This document shows positions 22,885 through 30,734 of a stretch of 44,174 bases of DNA, piece by piece. Positions within the stretch are counted from its first letter, which is position 1. Each line of letters begins with the position of its first letter. The stretch comes from Mycolicibacterium sp. (GTDB taxonomy: Bacteria > Actinomycetota > Actinomycetes > Mycobacteriales > Mycobacteriaceae): the NCBI RefSeq assembly GCF_016462545.1, contig NZ_JAEMTA010000044.1:1-44174 (forward strand). Direction: 5' to 3'. Position numbers and translations under genes: made by a program. A model generated the notes under the pieces. The model ran no database searches and was not told where the DNA came from. It saw only the letters and a list, made by a program, of their open reading frames with translations.

Positions 22885-23547
22885 TCAGCCCTCGGGGGGT
22901 GGCGGCAGAATCAATCCGGGCGGCGGCGTCGGACCGTCGGCCGGATCGGGCAGGAACTGCACCAGCCCCGGCGGAATGACCGTGCCGGGCAGCGGCGCAG
23001 TGCCGGGCAGCGGCTCGCCGAGCTGCTGCTGGGGAGCCTGACCCAGCCCGCCATAGGTTCGTCCCGACCGCTGCAGGTCGATCCAGCGGCCGAACCAAAT
23101 TCCCTTGCGGACGTCGGCGTTCTCGTCACCGGGAGCAACCCCGAACTGCGTGCCCTGTCCGGGTGCAGACGGCACGTCGTTGAGTTGCTGTGCGCCGTAG
23201 GCGTTGTTGAACACGTTCAGGTTCGGCGGCGTTCCCGGGCCTGCTCCCGGCGCCGACGGGGTGGCATTGAGGCCGAGGATCGTGTCGCGGTCCAAGCCCA
23301 CGACCGGAGGAGCACCCAAGGTCCCCGGGACGCCCGTCGCATTGCTCTGCGCCAGCACGTCGAGCCCGGTTGCACCGAGCGGTGTGCCGATCAGAGGTAC
23401 CGGCGGTGCAGGAGGTGGCGCATCCCCGGGCACCAGAGCGGGATCGGGCGGAGGTTCGTCGGCAGCGGCGGTCGCCGGAAAGGCGACCGCCGCGCCGAGC
23501 GCGAGCAAGCCGAACGCCGTGGCGGCGATGCGATGTCGGTCGATCAT
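22885..23547 (-). CDS. Exported proline-rich protein, third gene of the porin operon
   Basis: Protein of 220 residues with a signal peptide (MIDRHRIAATAFGLLALGAA, cleavage near TAAADE). The mature part starts DEPPPDPALVPGD, similar to the DPPPPDPA start of the two adjacent porins, and is rich in Pro and Gly with no obvious domain; a central block reads RKGIWFGRWIDLQRSGRTYGG. It ends in a proline run. It lies 53 bp downstream of an MspA-like porin in the same direction. A structural or accessory envelope role is inference. I do not recognise a named family. Confidence 0.75.
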   Translation of the reverse strand: MIDRHRIAATAFGLLALGAAVAFPATAAADEPPPDPALVPGDAPPPAPPVPLIGTPLGATGLDVLAQSNATGVPGTLGAPPVVGLDRDTILGLNATPSAPGAGPGTPPNLNVFNNAYGAQQLNDVPSAPGQGTQFGVAPGDENADVRKGIWFGRWIDLQRSGRTYGGLGQAPQQQLGEPLPGTAPLPGTVIPPGLVQFLPDPADGPTPPPGLILPPPPEG

Positions 23548-23600
23548 TGGCACGTGCCTCGCTCTTCGGTTGCGTCGCGGTGTCGAACGATGGTCGAACG

Positions 23601-24284
23601 TCAGACCGACTTGGTGATGCCGTAGTAGGCCACCACGTCGTCGGTGTCGGTGGTCGAGCTCGTCAGCGTCGCGTAGGACCGCAGGAACGACTGACCGACG
23701 CAACCGTCGACCTTGATGTGCGTGTCCTTGAGCGTGACCCGGACGGGCGCCTTCTTGAACGACTTCTTGTCGACCGTGACCGTCGAGACCGTACCCGGCT
23801 TGGGGTGGATCTCGATGGTGCCGGACAGCGGGAACGAGACGCTGCCGAGACCCAGGAAGCTGCTGGCGACACCGACGTTGACGCCGGCCTGGCCGATGAG
23901 TCGGACCTGCCCGAGCTCGATGCCGCAGCCGATCTGGTAGCCCGCCTCGAGCGTGCCACCGGTGAGCTCGGTCTTGCCGCCGCCGCCGACCGTACCGGTG
24001 AACGTGCCACCCACCAGGTACTCGCGCGAGGAGAGGGCGGTCGTGAGCGGCGCCACCGGCAATTCCGACTCGTTGGTGGCCGACACTGTCAGCGTCCAGC
24101 CGTCGGGGGTGGTGACGACGCCGGGTTCGGCGGAACCGACGATTCCATTGTCCGGCGGCGGGCCGACGTCACCGACGGGTGCCACGGCGGGGTCCGGCGG
24201 TGGCGGGTCGGCCAACGCCAGCGGTGCGGTGCCCATCGAGAACAGCACGCCAGTGGTAGCCAGCAGGGCGACACGATTCAACAT
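23601..24284 (-). CDS. MspA-family porin, copy 1
   Basis: Outer-membrane porin-like protein of 227 residues. Signal peptide 1-25 (ends PLALA), mature start DPPPPDPA. MspA features: PDGWTLTVSAT, PLTTALSSREYLVGGTF (the family's REW/REY strand), LEAGYQIGCGI, and the C-terminal FLRSYATLTSSTTDTDDVVAYYG. Unlike classical MspA it has two cysteines in the mature chain, Cys120 and Cys195, conserved in the neighbouring paralogue. GAAAGG lies 7 nt before ATG 24284. Classical MspA forms octameric channels for small hydrophilic solutes. Confidence 0.88.
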   Translation of the reverse strand: MLNRVALLATTGVLFSMGTAPLALADPPPPDPAVAPVGDVGPPPDNGIVGSAEPGVVTTPDGWTLTVSATNESELPVAPLTTALSSREYLVGGTFTGTVGGGGKTELTGGTLEAGYQIGCGIELGQVRLIGQAGVNVGVASSFLGLGSVSFPLSGTIEIHPKPGTVSTVTVDKKSFKKAPVRVTLKDTHIKVDGCVGQSFLRSYATLTSSTTDTDDVVAYYGITKSV

Positions 24285-24321
24285 TGCAAAGCCTTTCAAG
24301 TAGTGAGGGGACGGCTGGCTG

Positions 24322-24999
24322 CTAGACGGACTTGGTGACGCCGAGGTAGGTGATGACGTCGTCGGTGTTGTCGGTCGAGCTCGTCAGCGTGGCGTAGGAG
24401 CGGATGAACGACTGTCCCGCGCACTGGTCGGTCTTGACGCGCACACCGGTCAAGGTGATGCGGGTCGACGTTCCCTTGAAGGACTTCTTGTCGAGCGCGA
24501 CGGTGGTGACGGTGCCGGGCTTGAGATACACCTTGCCCTGCAGGCTGATACCGGCACTCAGGGACGGCACGCCGCCGGCTCCGAATCCCGGGGTGATGCT
24601 GGCGCCGGGGTTGATCTCCGTCTCGTCGGAGATGATGCCGCAACCGATCTGCTCGCCGGCCTCCATGGTGCCGCCGGTGAGCTTGGTCTTGCCACCGCCC
24701 TTGATGGTTCCGGTGAAGGTGCCCGAGATCAGGTACTCGCGCGAGGAGATGGCGGTGGTCAGCGGCGCCACCGGAAGCTGGGTTTCGTTGCTTCCGACGA
24801 CCGTCAGCGTCCAACCGTCCGGTGTGTTCAGGACGCCGGGGGCGGCCGAGGGGACGGCACCGGTGTCCACGGGGGGGCCGGGTACGCCGACCGGCTGGAT
24901 CGCGGGATCCGGCGGTGGCGGGTCGGCGAGCGCCACGGGCGCCGTCCCGACCGGGATCGCAATGCAAACAGCTGCCAGCGTCGCAAAACGGTTCAACAT
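24322..24999 (-). CDS. MspA-family porin, copy 2
   Basis: Paralogue of the gene 37 bp downstream, 225 residues, with the same signal peptide layout (cleavage after ALA25), the same DPPPPDPA mature start and the same cysteine pair (Cys120, Cys193). MspA landmarks: PDGWTLTVVGS, APLTTAISSREYLISGTF, MEAGEQIGCGI, FIRSYATLTSSTDNTDDVITY. The region between the cysteines differs most (about residues 122-160), which would be the part that differs in pore properties. First gene of a three-gene operon. GAGAGGCG lies upstream of ATG 24999. Confidence 0.88.
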   Translation of the reverse strand: MLNRFATLAAVCIAIPVGTAPVALADPPPPDPAIQPVGVPGPPVDTGAVPSAAPGVLNTPDGWTLTVVGSNETQLPVAPLTTAISSREYLISGTFTGTIKGGGKTKLTGGTMEAGEQIGCGIISDETEINPGASITPGFGAGGVPSLSAGISLQGKVYLKPGTVTTVALDKKSFKGTSTRITLTGVRVKTDQCAGQSFIRSYATLTSSTDNTDDVITYLGVTKSV

Positions 25000-25406
25000 G
25001 AGTGAATCGGCGCCTCTCGTGGTCAAAATCTCAAGCAGATAACGGATCTGTCGCGACGGAGCATCCAATGACAGGGTTGCCGCGAGGTAAACGCAAGGCC
25101 AACACATCGCGCCTCATTACCGTCTAATGAGCGTGGCGTGAGAGATCCCTAAGTTATTGGCGCCCTGCTTTATTGACCGTCGCGGCAGTCGCACGGGGTG
25201 GAGACATCCGATCGTTCATCCCTGGATGTCGCACGTTGGTCTTCCGTTCATCCTTTGGACACCCGACTGGCCGACCGTGTCATATCGGGTAGTGCCCGAG
25301 GTGCGGGACCAGCTGCTGCAGGTTCTGTCGATTGCTGCGCCACCGGTTGACTGAGCCCAGATAGTCGCCCTGTTCGACTGCGAGACCGACGAGCTTGGAG
25401 GAAATC
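25000..25406. other. 407-bp intergenic region between porin operon and divergent exported protein
   Basis: No convincing gene: the open frames of 65-78 codons on both strands overlap each other and show no protein-like composition. It contains a 7-bp-arm inverted repeat (25113-25131) and must hold the promoters of the porin operon (minus) and of the gene at 25407 (plus), though I could not place a strong -10/-35 pair for either. The region is less GC-rich than its surroundings between about 25050 and 25170. Confidence 0.6.
25113..25131. promoter_or_regulatory. Inverted repeat, possible operator
   Basis: CTCATTA-CCGTC-TAATGAG: perfect 7-bp arms with a 5-nt spacer, AT-rich against the local base composition. 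It lies 114 bp upstream of the porin start and 276 bp upstream of the divergent gene. Confidence 0.5.
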
Positions 25407-25928
25407 TTGAACTCATCCCGCGTGTGGGAACGAGCGGTAGCCGTTTCCCTGCTCTCCGTCGGCATGGGGTTTGCCTTCACACCAATGGCTTTCGCGGACG
25501 AAGACGCACCCTTCAACCCCTCGGTTCAGGTGGACGCCGTCCCGATGGCGGACAGCGCCCAACCGCCCGCCATCACGGCGTGCGGGAACTTCGCGCAGGC
25601 GCTGGACGGCGCCTCCCAGTACTACGGGGAGTTCTCCGACTCGTTCGAGGGCTCGGACTACAACGATCCAGCCGTGCAGAGCAGCAACGAGGTCGGACGC
25701 ACCGCCCTGCGCCAAGCTGCCGGGGTCGCGATGGACGCTGCCAACACCCCCGGACTCGACCCGAGCGTCGGCGATCCGATGCGGGCATGGTCAGCGGACG
25801 CGACCAAGCTCCTGCTCAAGATGGCACTCCACATCCCCGGCGACAGCCTGAACACGACGGCGACCGAGATGAACAACGACGCCACCAACGCCCAGCAGGC
25901 CTGCGCGGCAGCCGGCACACATGCCTGA
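25407..25928 (+). CDS. Exported protein of unknown function
   Basis: Protein of 173 residues with a signal peptide (about 1-30, ending MAFA, then DEDAPF). The mature part is helical and acidic, with two cysteines far apart (ITACGNFAQALDGAS and NAQQACAAAG) that could form a disulphide linking the first and last helices. This pattern is common in small secreted mycobacterial proteins; I do not recognise a named family. TTG 25407 is preferred over TTG 25395 because GGAGG (25397-25401) would then be correctly placed. It is followed after 3 bp by a lipoprotein gene. Confidence 0.75.
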   Translation: MNSSRVWERAVAVSLLSVGMGFAFTPMAFADEDAPFNPSVQVDAVPMADSAQPPAITACGNFAQALDGASQYYGEFSDSFEGSDYNDPAVQSSNEVGRTALRQAAGVAMDAANTPGLDPSVGDPMRAWSADATKLLLKMALHIPGDSLNTTATEMNNDATNAQQACAAAGTHA

Positions 25929-25931
25929 CGC

Positions 25932-26621
25932 GTGGTGAAGCACTACGCCGCAAGAGCTTTCGCGCTCGCCCTGGCAGTGGCGGCATTGGCCGGTTGCTCG
26001 GCCAAGGACGGCCAGGCGACGTCCACGCCGGAGTTGGTGCCCGCCAACGCACTCGACGGAGTTCTACTCAGCGCCAACGAGATCGACTCCATCATGGGAA
26101 CCAGCGGCATGACCGCCCATCCCCGCGTCCAGGTCATGAGCGATCATCGCAATCTGCTGCCCAACCTGAATTGCCTGGGGATCTGGCAGGTCAACGAAGC
26201 CGGGGTCTACGGCTCCGACGGGTGGATCGCGCTTCGTCAGGAACTGCTGCGGTCGCCCGATACGGACAACTGGAACGCGCTCGTCGTGCAGTCGGTCGTC
26301 AACTACCCCTCGACCGAGGCCGCGCGCGACTTCTTCACCCAATCCGCAGACCGCTGGTCCAAGTGCACCAACCACAACGTGAACATCACGCTCAACGACA
26401 AGCCGCTGCCCAAGTGGCGAAGCGGTGAACTGACCAAGACCGACACGCAGTTGGCCATCCCGTTCACCAGGGGAAGCGGTAACGGTGTCGACTCCTGTCA
26501 GCGCGTGTTGGCGGTCGACGACAACGTGATCATCGACGCCCAGGCGTGCACACGTGACGTCTCGACGGTGACCAAGGCGACGGCCGTGGCCGACGCGATC
26601 GAGGCCAAGCTGCCGCGGTAG
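25932..26621 (+). CDS. PknH_C-type (sensor domain) lipoprotein
   Basis: Protein of 229 residues. Lipobox LAGC at about 19-22. The rest resembles the extracellular PknH C-terminal-like domain found alone in mycobacterial lipoproteins: LLSANEIDSIMG, NLNCLGIWQV, VVNYPSTEAARDFFTQSADRW, KCTNHNVNI, DSCQRVLAVDDNVIIDAQAC. Four cysteines in the mature domain match the usual two disulphides. The ligand is unknown. GTG 25932 is 3 bp after the upstream stop, so both genes form one operon. Its stop abuts the stop of the next convergent gene. Confidence 0.82.
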   Translation: MVKHYAARAFALALAVAALAGCSAKDGQATSTPELVPANALDGVLLSANEIDSIMGTSGMTAHPRVQVMSDHRNLLPNLNCLGIWQVNEAGVYGSDGWIALRQELLRSPDTDNWNALVVQSVVNYPSTEAARDFFTQSADRWSKCTNHNVNITLNDKPLPKWRSGELTKTDTQLAIPFTRGSGNGVDSCQRVLAVDDNVIIDAQACTRDVSTVTKATAVADAIEAKLPR

Positions 26622-26960
26622 CTAGCCGATACCCACCCCGACCCCGAAGTCGCCGCCGCCACCATCGCCGTTGGGGCAGGCCACGTCGACGTAGACGGTC
26701 GTGAACGTGCCCTCCGTGGGCGCGATGTCACCGGGATTGTTCACCCTCGTGACCCAGCACTGCGCGAGCGGTTTGGTGTCGAAGCCGTTGACCCAGTTGA
26801 TCTGCACGTTGTACCCCTGGGACTCCAGATCGTCGACGACGGTGCTGGCCGACCCGCCGCTGACCGACGGATCGGCTGCGGCGACCGGACCGTCCGCGAC
26901 GGCGGAGCCGATGCCCAGCGCGACGACAGCGGCGAGGACGGCGGCGAAGTACCTCGACAT
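26622..26960 (-). CDS. Small exported protein
   Basis: Protein of 112 residues with a signal peptide (about 1-29). The mature domain (TVVDDLESQGYNVQINWVNG, then QCWVTRVNNPG, VYVDVACPNG) has two cysteines and a PASTA-like or related small alpha/beta look frequent in mycobacterial secreted proteins; it ends in a Gly/Asp tail (GGGGDFGVGVGIG). Function unknown. ATG 26960 has TAACGT 6 nt upstream, so it is probably leaderless. Confidence 0.75.
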   Translation of the reverse strand: MSRYFAAVLAAVVALGIGSAVADGPVAAADPSVSGGSASTVVDDLESQGYNVQINWVNGFDTKPLAQCWVTRVNNPGDIAPTEGTFTTVYVDVACPNGDGGGGDFGVGVGIG

Positions 26961-26966
26961 GCCTCC

Positions 26967-26972
26967 ACGTTA
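26967..26972 (-). promoter_or_regulatory. -10 element TAACGT for the small exported protein
   Basis: TAACGT, 6 nt (GGAGGC), ATG 26960 on the minus strand. The 6-nt stretch happens to look like a Shine-Dalgarno, but it is too close to the ATG to be one. Confidence 0.55.
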
Positions 26973-27031
26973 CCCGCGTCTGGGGTGAAAGGCGCTGGTC
27001 AGCGGTTCATGTGCGTCACGATTGGCCGTTG

Positions 27032-27037
27032 TATAAG
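27032..27037 (+). promoter_or_regulatory. Possible -10 (TATAAG) upstream of the ketosynthase gene
   Basis: TATAAG preceded by TG, in an AT-rich patch otherwise rare here. No convincing -35. It would give a leader of about 108 nt before ATG 27152. Confidence 0.3.
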
Positions 27038-27151
27038 ATTTTCCCTTAGCAGCCCCGCGGCACCGGGGCGCTCCTCGACGTCACCGTCGAGAGAAAGATG
27101 CAGGTCCAGCACAGGGCCGAACACTCATGTAGTGAAGTGAGGGTTTTTCTC

Positions 27152-28426
27152 ATGGGCGCAACCAACTCGTCTCGGGTAGCGAGTCTGAGCACCGGCAACG
27201 GACTTCCGAACGTCGTCGTGACCGGCGTCGCGATGACGACGTCGGTGGCGACCAACGTCGACGACACGTGGAAGGCGCTGCTCGACGGGCAGAGCGGCAT
27301 CCGCACCCTCGAGGACTCGTTCGTCGAGGAGTACGAGCTCCCGGTGCGGATCGGAGGTCACCTCCTCGAGGAGTTCGACGGCGACCTGACGCGGGTCGAA
27401 CTGCGTCGCCTCGGCTATGTCCAGAGGATGTCGACGGTCCTGGGCAGGCGGGTATGGGCGAACGCAGGCAATCCCGAGGTGGACACCACCAGACTCGCCG
27501 TCTCCATCGGCACCGGTCTCGGTGCGGCCGAGGCACTCGTCTTCGCGTACGACGGCATGCGCGAGCGCGGTATCACCGCGGTGTCGCCACTGGCCGTCCA
27601 GATGTACATGCCGAACGGACCGGCGGCCGCCGTCGGACTCGAGCGCCACGCCAAGGCCGGCGTCATCACCCCGGTGTCGGCCTGCGCCTCCGGCTCAGAG
27701 GGCATCGCCCAGGCCTGGCGGCAGATCATCCTCGGCGAGGCCGACGTCGCCATTTGCGGCGGTGTCGAGAACAGGATCGAGGCGGTGCCGATCGCAGCGT
27801 TCGCTCAGATGCGCATCGTGATGTCGACGACGAACGACGACCCGCCCGGCGCCTGCCGTCCATTCGACCGCGACCGCAACGGCTTCGTCTTCGGCGAGGG
27901 CGGAGCACTGATGGTCATCGAGACCGAGGAGCACGCCAAGGCGCGCGGGGCGAACATCCTAGGCCGCCTCATGGGTGCAGGCATCACCTCGGACGGGTTT
28001 CACATCGTGGCGCCCGACCCCAACGGCGAACGGGCCGCGCACGCGATGAGTCGCTCCATCGAGCTGGCCGGTCTGACCCCCGGCGACATCGATCACGTCA
28101 ACGCGCACGCCACCGCCACCAAGGTCGGCGACGTGGCCGAGGCGCACGCCATCAATCGCGCCGTCGGAAACTCGGCGGCGGTGTACGCCCCGAAGTCGGC
28201 TCTCGGTCACTCGGTCGGCGCGTCCGGGGCCGTCGAGTCGATCCTCACCTTGCTGGCCTTGCGCGACGGCATCGTCCCGCCCACGCTCAACCTCGAAAAC
28301 CTGGACCCCGAGGTGGATCTCGACGTCGTCGCCGGCCAACCCCGCACCGGTGACTACGAGTACGCCATCAGCAATTCGTTCGGTTTCGGCGGGCACAACG
28401 TCGCCCTCACCTTCGGCAAGTACTGA
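27152..28426 (+). CDS. KasA/KasB-type beta-ketoacyl-ACP synthase
   Basis: Condensing enzyme of 424 residues very close to mycobacterial KasB/KasA: NVVVTGVAMTTSVAT at the start, VSPLAVQMYMPNGPAAAVGL, VSACASGSEG. Catalytic Cys178, His319 and His353 with Lys348 (KSALGH). It would extend meromycolate-type acyl chains in FAS-II. Two deviations: the usual HATGTSVGD reads HATATKVGD. It is outside any fabD-acpM-kasA-kasB context and is flanked by exported proteins and an SDR gene, so it is an orphan paralogue. ATG 27152 follows GTGAGGG; GTG 27137 is an alternative. Confidence 0.9.
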   Translation: MGATNSSRVASLSTGNGLPNVVVTGVAMTTSVATNVDDTWKALLDGQSGIRTLEDSFVEEYELPVRIGGHLLEEFDGDLTRVELRRLGYVQRMSTVLGRRVWANAGNPEVDTTRLAVSIGTGLGAAEALVFAYDGMRERGITAVSPLAVQMYMPNGPAAAVGLERHAKAGVITPVSACASGSEGIAQAWRQIILGEADVAICGGVENRIEAVPIAAFAQMRIVMSTTNDDPPGACRPFDRDRNGFVFGEGGALMVIETEEHAKARGANILGRLMGAGITSDGFHIVAPDPNGERAAHAMSRSIELAGLTPGDIDHVNAHATATKVGDVAEAHAINRAVGNSAAVYAPKSALGHSVGASGAVESILTLLALRDGIVPPTLNLENLDPEVDLDVVAGQPRTGDYEYAISNSFGFGGHNVALTFGKY

Positions 28427-28476
28427 CCACGGCCTGCCACATCCCGCAACGCCCGACGGCACCGAACGTAGGGTTG

Positions 28477-28492
28477 CGATACGGCGGTATCG
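28477..28492. promoter_or_regulatory. Inverted repeat upstream of the SDR gene
   Basis: CGATAC-GGCG-GTATCG, perfect 6-bp arms and a 4-nt spacer, 22 bp before ATG 28514. Possible operator. Confidence 0.35.
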
Positions 28493-28513
28493 GACCGACA
28501 CGAAGGGCGACCC

Positions 28514-29317
28514 ATGGCGGACGGCCACAACACCACGCACGCAGCTCTTTTCGACCTGACCGGCAAACGGGCACTGGTCACCGGAGGCACCAGGGGCATC
28601 GGCCTGATGGTGGCCCGGGGTCTGCTCCAGGCGGGTGCCCGCGTGATCGTCAGCTCGCGCAAGGAGGACGCCTGCCTTCGGGCGGCGGAGTTGCTGTCGG
28701 AGTTCGGCGACGTGCGCGCCGTTCCCGCCGATCTGTCCAGCCACGACGAATGCCGGCGCCTCGCCAACCTCGTCACCGCCGAATCGGAACGCCTCGACAT
28801 CCTCGTCAACAACGCGGGAGCGACCTGGGGTGAACCGCTCGAGTCCTTCCCAGACTCCGGGTGGGACAAGGTGATCGACCTCAACCTGAAGTCCCCGTTC
28901 TGGCTCGTTCAGGCGCTGTTGCCCGCACTGCGCGAGGCGGGTACGGCCGACGATCCCGCCAGGATCATCAACATCGGCAGCATCGACGGCATCCACGTCA
29001 GTCGTCTGCCCGTGTACTCATATGGCAGCAGCAAGGCTGCACTGCATCAACTCACCCGCATGCTGGCCCGCGAGCTGGGTCCGCAACACATCACCGTCAA
29101 CGCCGTTGCGCCAGGCCCCTTTCCGTCGAAGATGATGGCGGCGACACTCGATGCCTTCGGGGAGGCCATCGCGGCCTCCGCACCGCTGCGGCGCATCGGA
29201 CGCGACGACGACATGGCCGGAATCGCCGTGTTCCTCGCCAGCCGGGCCGGTTCCTACCTGACGGGAACGGTCATCCCGGTCGACGGTGGCATCGCCACGA
29301 CCGCATCGGGGTCGTAG
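28514..29317 (+). CDS. SDR oxidoreductase, RhlG/FabG-like
   Basis: Short-chain dehydrogenase of 267 residues. NADP motif TGGTRGIG, NNAG, catalytic Ser in INIGSIDG, YSYGSSK with Tyr and Lys, and closing VIPVDGG. The insert AGTADDPARIINIGS is typical of RhlG-like members that reduce beta-ketoacyl chains. It follows the ketosynthase gene by 87 bp in the same direction, so a joint role in acyl-chain synthesis is possible. AAGGG lies before ATG 28514. Its stop directly abuts that of the convergent DUF1622 gene. Confidence 0.88.
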   Translation: MADGHNTTHAALFDLTGKRALVTGGTRGIGLMVARGLLQAGARVIVSSRKEDACLRAAELLSEFGDVRAVPADLSSHDECRRLANLVTAESERLDILVNNAGATWGEPLESFPDSGWDKVIDLNLKSPFWLVQALLPALREAGTADDPARIINIGSIDGIHVSRLPVYSYGSSKAALHQLTRMLARELGPQHITVNAVAPGPFPSKMMAATLDAFGEAIAASAPLRRIGRDDDMAGIAVFLASRAGSYLTGTVIPVDGGIATTASGS

Positions 29318-29686
29318 TCAGGCCGGAGTCGGAGCCTCGTCGGTTGCGCCGGGCTTCTTCTGCCACGGCCATCGTCCGGTGATCTCCAGTTCGAGCGAGA
29401 AGCTGAGGAACGTCCGGATCGCGACGATGCCGGCGAGAACGGCCACGCTCTGCGCATTGGGAGTGACCGCGACGGTCCGAATGATGTCTGCCGCAACCAG
29501 GAATTCGAGGCCGAGGAGGATCGTTCGGCCGAGCTGCTCGCGGAAGAACCGGTAGGTGTCAGCCGACTTGCGGAGCAGTCGACCGAGGGCGATCCCGGCG
29601 GCCACCACGGCGCCGATCGCGATGATCGCGACGCCCACCCCGTCGATGACCTTGCCGACGAGCTCGATGCTCTCGATGAAACCCAC
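29318..29686 (-). CDS. DUF1622 membrane protein
   Basis: Protein of 122 residues with two membrane spans (GVAIIAIGAVVAAGIALG, and the LEFLVAADIIRTVAVT to LAGIVAIRTFLSFSLELEI region) and the family landmarks LGLEFLVAADII and IRTFLSFSLELE. Function of DUF1622 is unknown. GTG 29686 is chosen because TAGCGT lies 7 nt upstream (leaderless) and family members start close to this point; the open frame to 29776 would overlap the divergent polymerase gene. Confidence 0.78.
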   Translation of the reverse strand: MGFIESIELVGKVIDGVGVAIIAIGAVVAAGIALGRLLRKSADTYRFFREQLGRTILLGLEFLVAADIIRTVAVTPNAQSVAVLAGIVAIRTFLSFSLELEITGRWPWQKKPGATDEAPTPA

Positions 29687-29693
29687 GACGCCG

Positions 29694-29699
29694 ACGCTA
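29694..29699 (-). promoter_or_regulatory. -10 element TAGCGT for the DUF1622 gene
   Basis: TAGCGT, 7 nt, GTG 29686 on the minus strand; within the palindromic GCTAGC. Confidence 0.5.
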
Positions 29700-29756
29700 G
29701 CCGTCGACGCGACCCGGCGTCCGAAATCGGCGAGGACGTCCGGCAGGAGTGCCACC

Positions 29757-30734
29757 ATGGGACGGGTGAGCACCACCGAGCAGCGCGACGGGGTCGATCT
29801 GACGAACCTCGATCAACCGCTGACCCCGGAGGCGGGCGCCACCAAGCGCGAGCTGGTCGACTATCTCGACGGGGTCGCCGATCGAATACTTCCCGTCCTC
29901 GCCGGTCGCCCACTCACGGTGCTGCGGGTGCTGCGCGGCCGAGCGCCGTTCATGCAGAAGAACGTTCCGAAGTACACGCCGGACTGGGTGCGTACCGTGC
30001 CCATCTGGGCCGAGGCGTCTCATCGCGAGGTGCACTACGCACTTTGTGACGACCGGCGGACGCTGTTGTGGCTGGCCAATCAACGCTCAGTCGAGTTTCA
30101 CCCAACGCTGGGCCTGGCCGAGAACGTCTACCGGCCCACGCACATGATCCTCGATCTGGATCCGCCCGGTGACGACGACTTCGCGGCGGTGGTGGCCGTC
30201 GCACATCTGGTTCGTCGGGCACTGTCCGACAGCGGACTCGACGGGGCGGTGAAGACCAGCGGCGCCAAGGGAATTCACGTGTTCGTACCGATCGACTCGA
30301 GCGAGGGTGCCCCGCCGGTCGAGGACGTGGCGGCAGCGACCCGCGCGCTGGCTGCGCGGGCCGAGGCACTGGACCCGAATCTGGCGACCACCGCGTTCCT
30401 CGTGGAGGACCGCGACGGCAAGGTATTCGTCGACTCGACGAGGGCCGGCGGGGCGACCGTCGCGGCGGCCTACAGCCCGCGGCTGCGCCCGGGTACCCCG
30501 GTCTCGTTCCCGATCGACTGGTCCGATCTCGACCGGGTTGCCCCCGGAGACTTCACCGTCCACACCGCTATCGACGCCCTCGATGGCCGTGATCCGTGGG
30601 CGGAGTCGATGCCGCCGCCCCAGCGGCTGCCGTCCGACCTGATAGCGCAGGGTCACACCATCCCCGTCGCACGGGTGGCCGCCATGCACGAGGGCAAGCG
30701 GCGCGCCCGCGCAAAGCGTCAGTCGGCGACGTAG
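29757..30734 (+). CDS. Stand-alone LigD-POL-like primase-polymerase (PolD/Prim-PolC type)
   Basis: Archaeo-eukaryotic-primase-type polymerase of 325 residues, related to the POL domain of DNA ligase D but without ligase or nuclease domains. Metal site: Asp133 and Asp135 (LDLDPP) and a third Asp254 (FPIDWSD). SGAKGIHV at 168-175 binds the incoming nucleotide, and QKNVPKYTPDW near 67-77 fits the 5'-phosphate/template contact region. M. smegmatis has such enzymes (PolD1, also named Prim-PolC, and PolD2) that fill short gaps and add ribonucleotides. AGGAG lies 7 nt before ATG 29757. Its last 16 bp overlap the convergent dehydrogenase gene. Confidence 0.9.
   Translation: MGRVSTTEQRDGVDLTNLDQPLTPEAGATKRELVDYLDGVADRILPVLAGRPLTVLRVLRGRAPFMQKNVPKYTPDWVRTVPIWAEASHREVHYALCDDRRTLLWLANQRSVEFHPTLGLAENVYRPTHMILDLDPPGDDDFAAVVAVAHLVRRALSDSGLDGAVKTSGAKGIHVFVPIDSSEGAPPVEDVAAATRALAARAEALDPNLATTAFLVEDRDGKVFVDSTRAGGATVAAAYSPRLRPGTPVSFPIDWSDLDRVAPGDFTVHTAIDALDGRDPWAESMPPPQRLPSDLIAQGHTIPVARVAAMHEGKRRARAKRQSAT

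Noticed and set aside
25157..25416. Small open frames on both strands in the porin upstream region
   Set aside because: They overlap one another, lack ribosome sites and show no conserved-looking protein segments.
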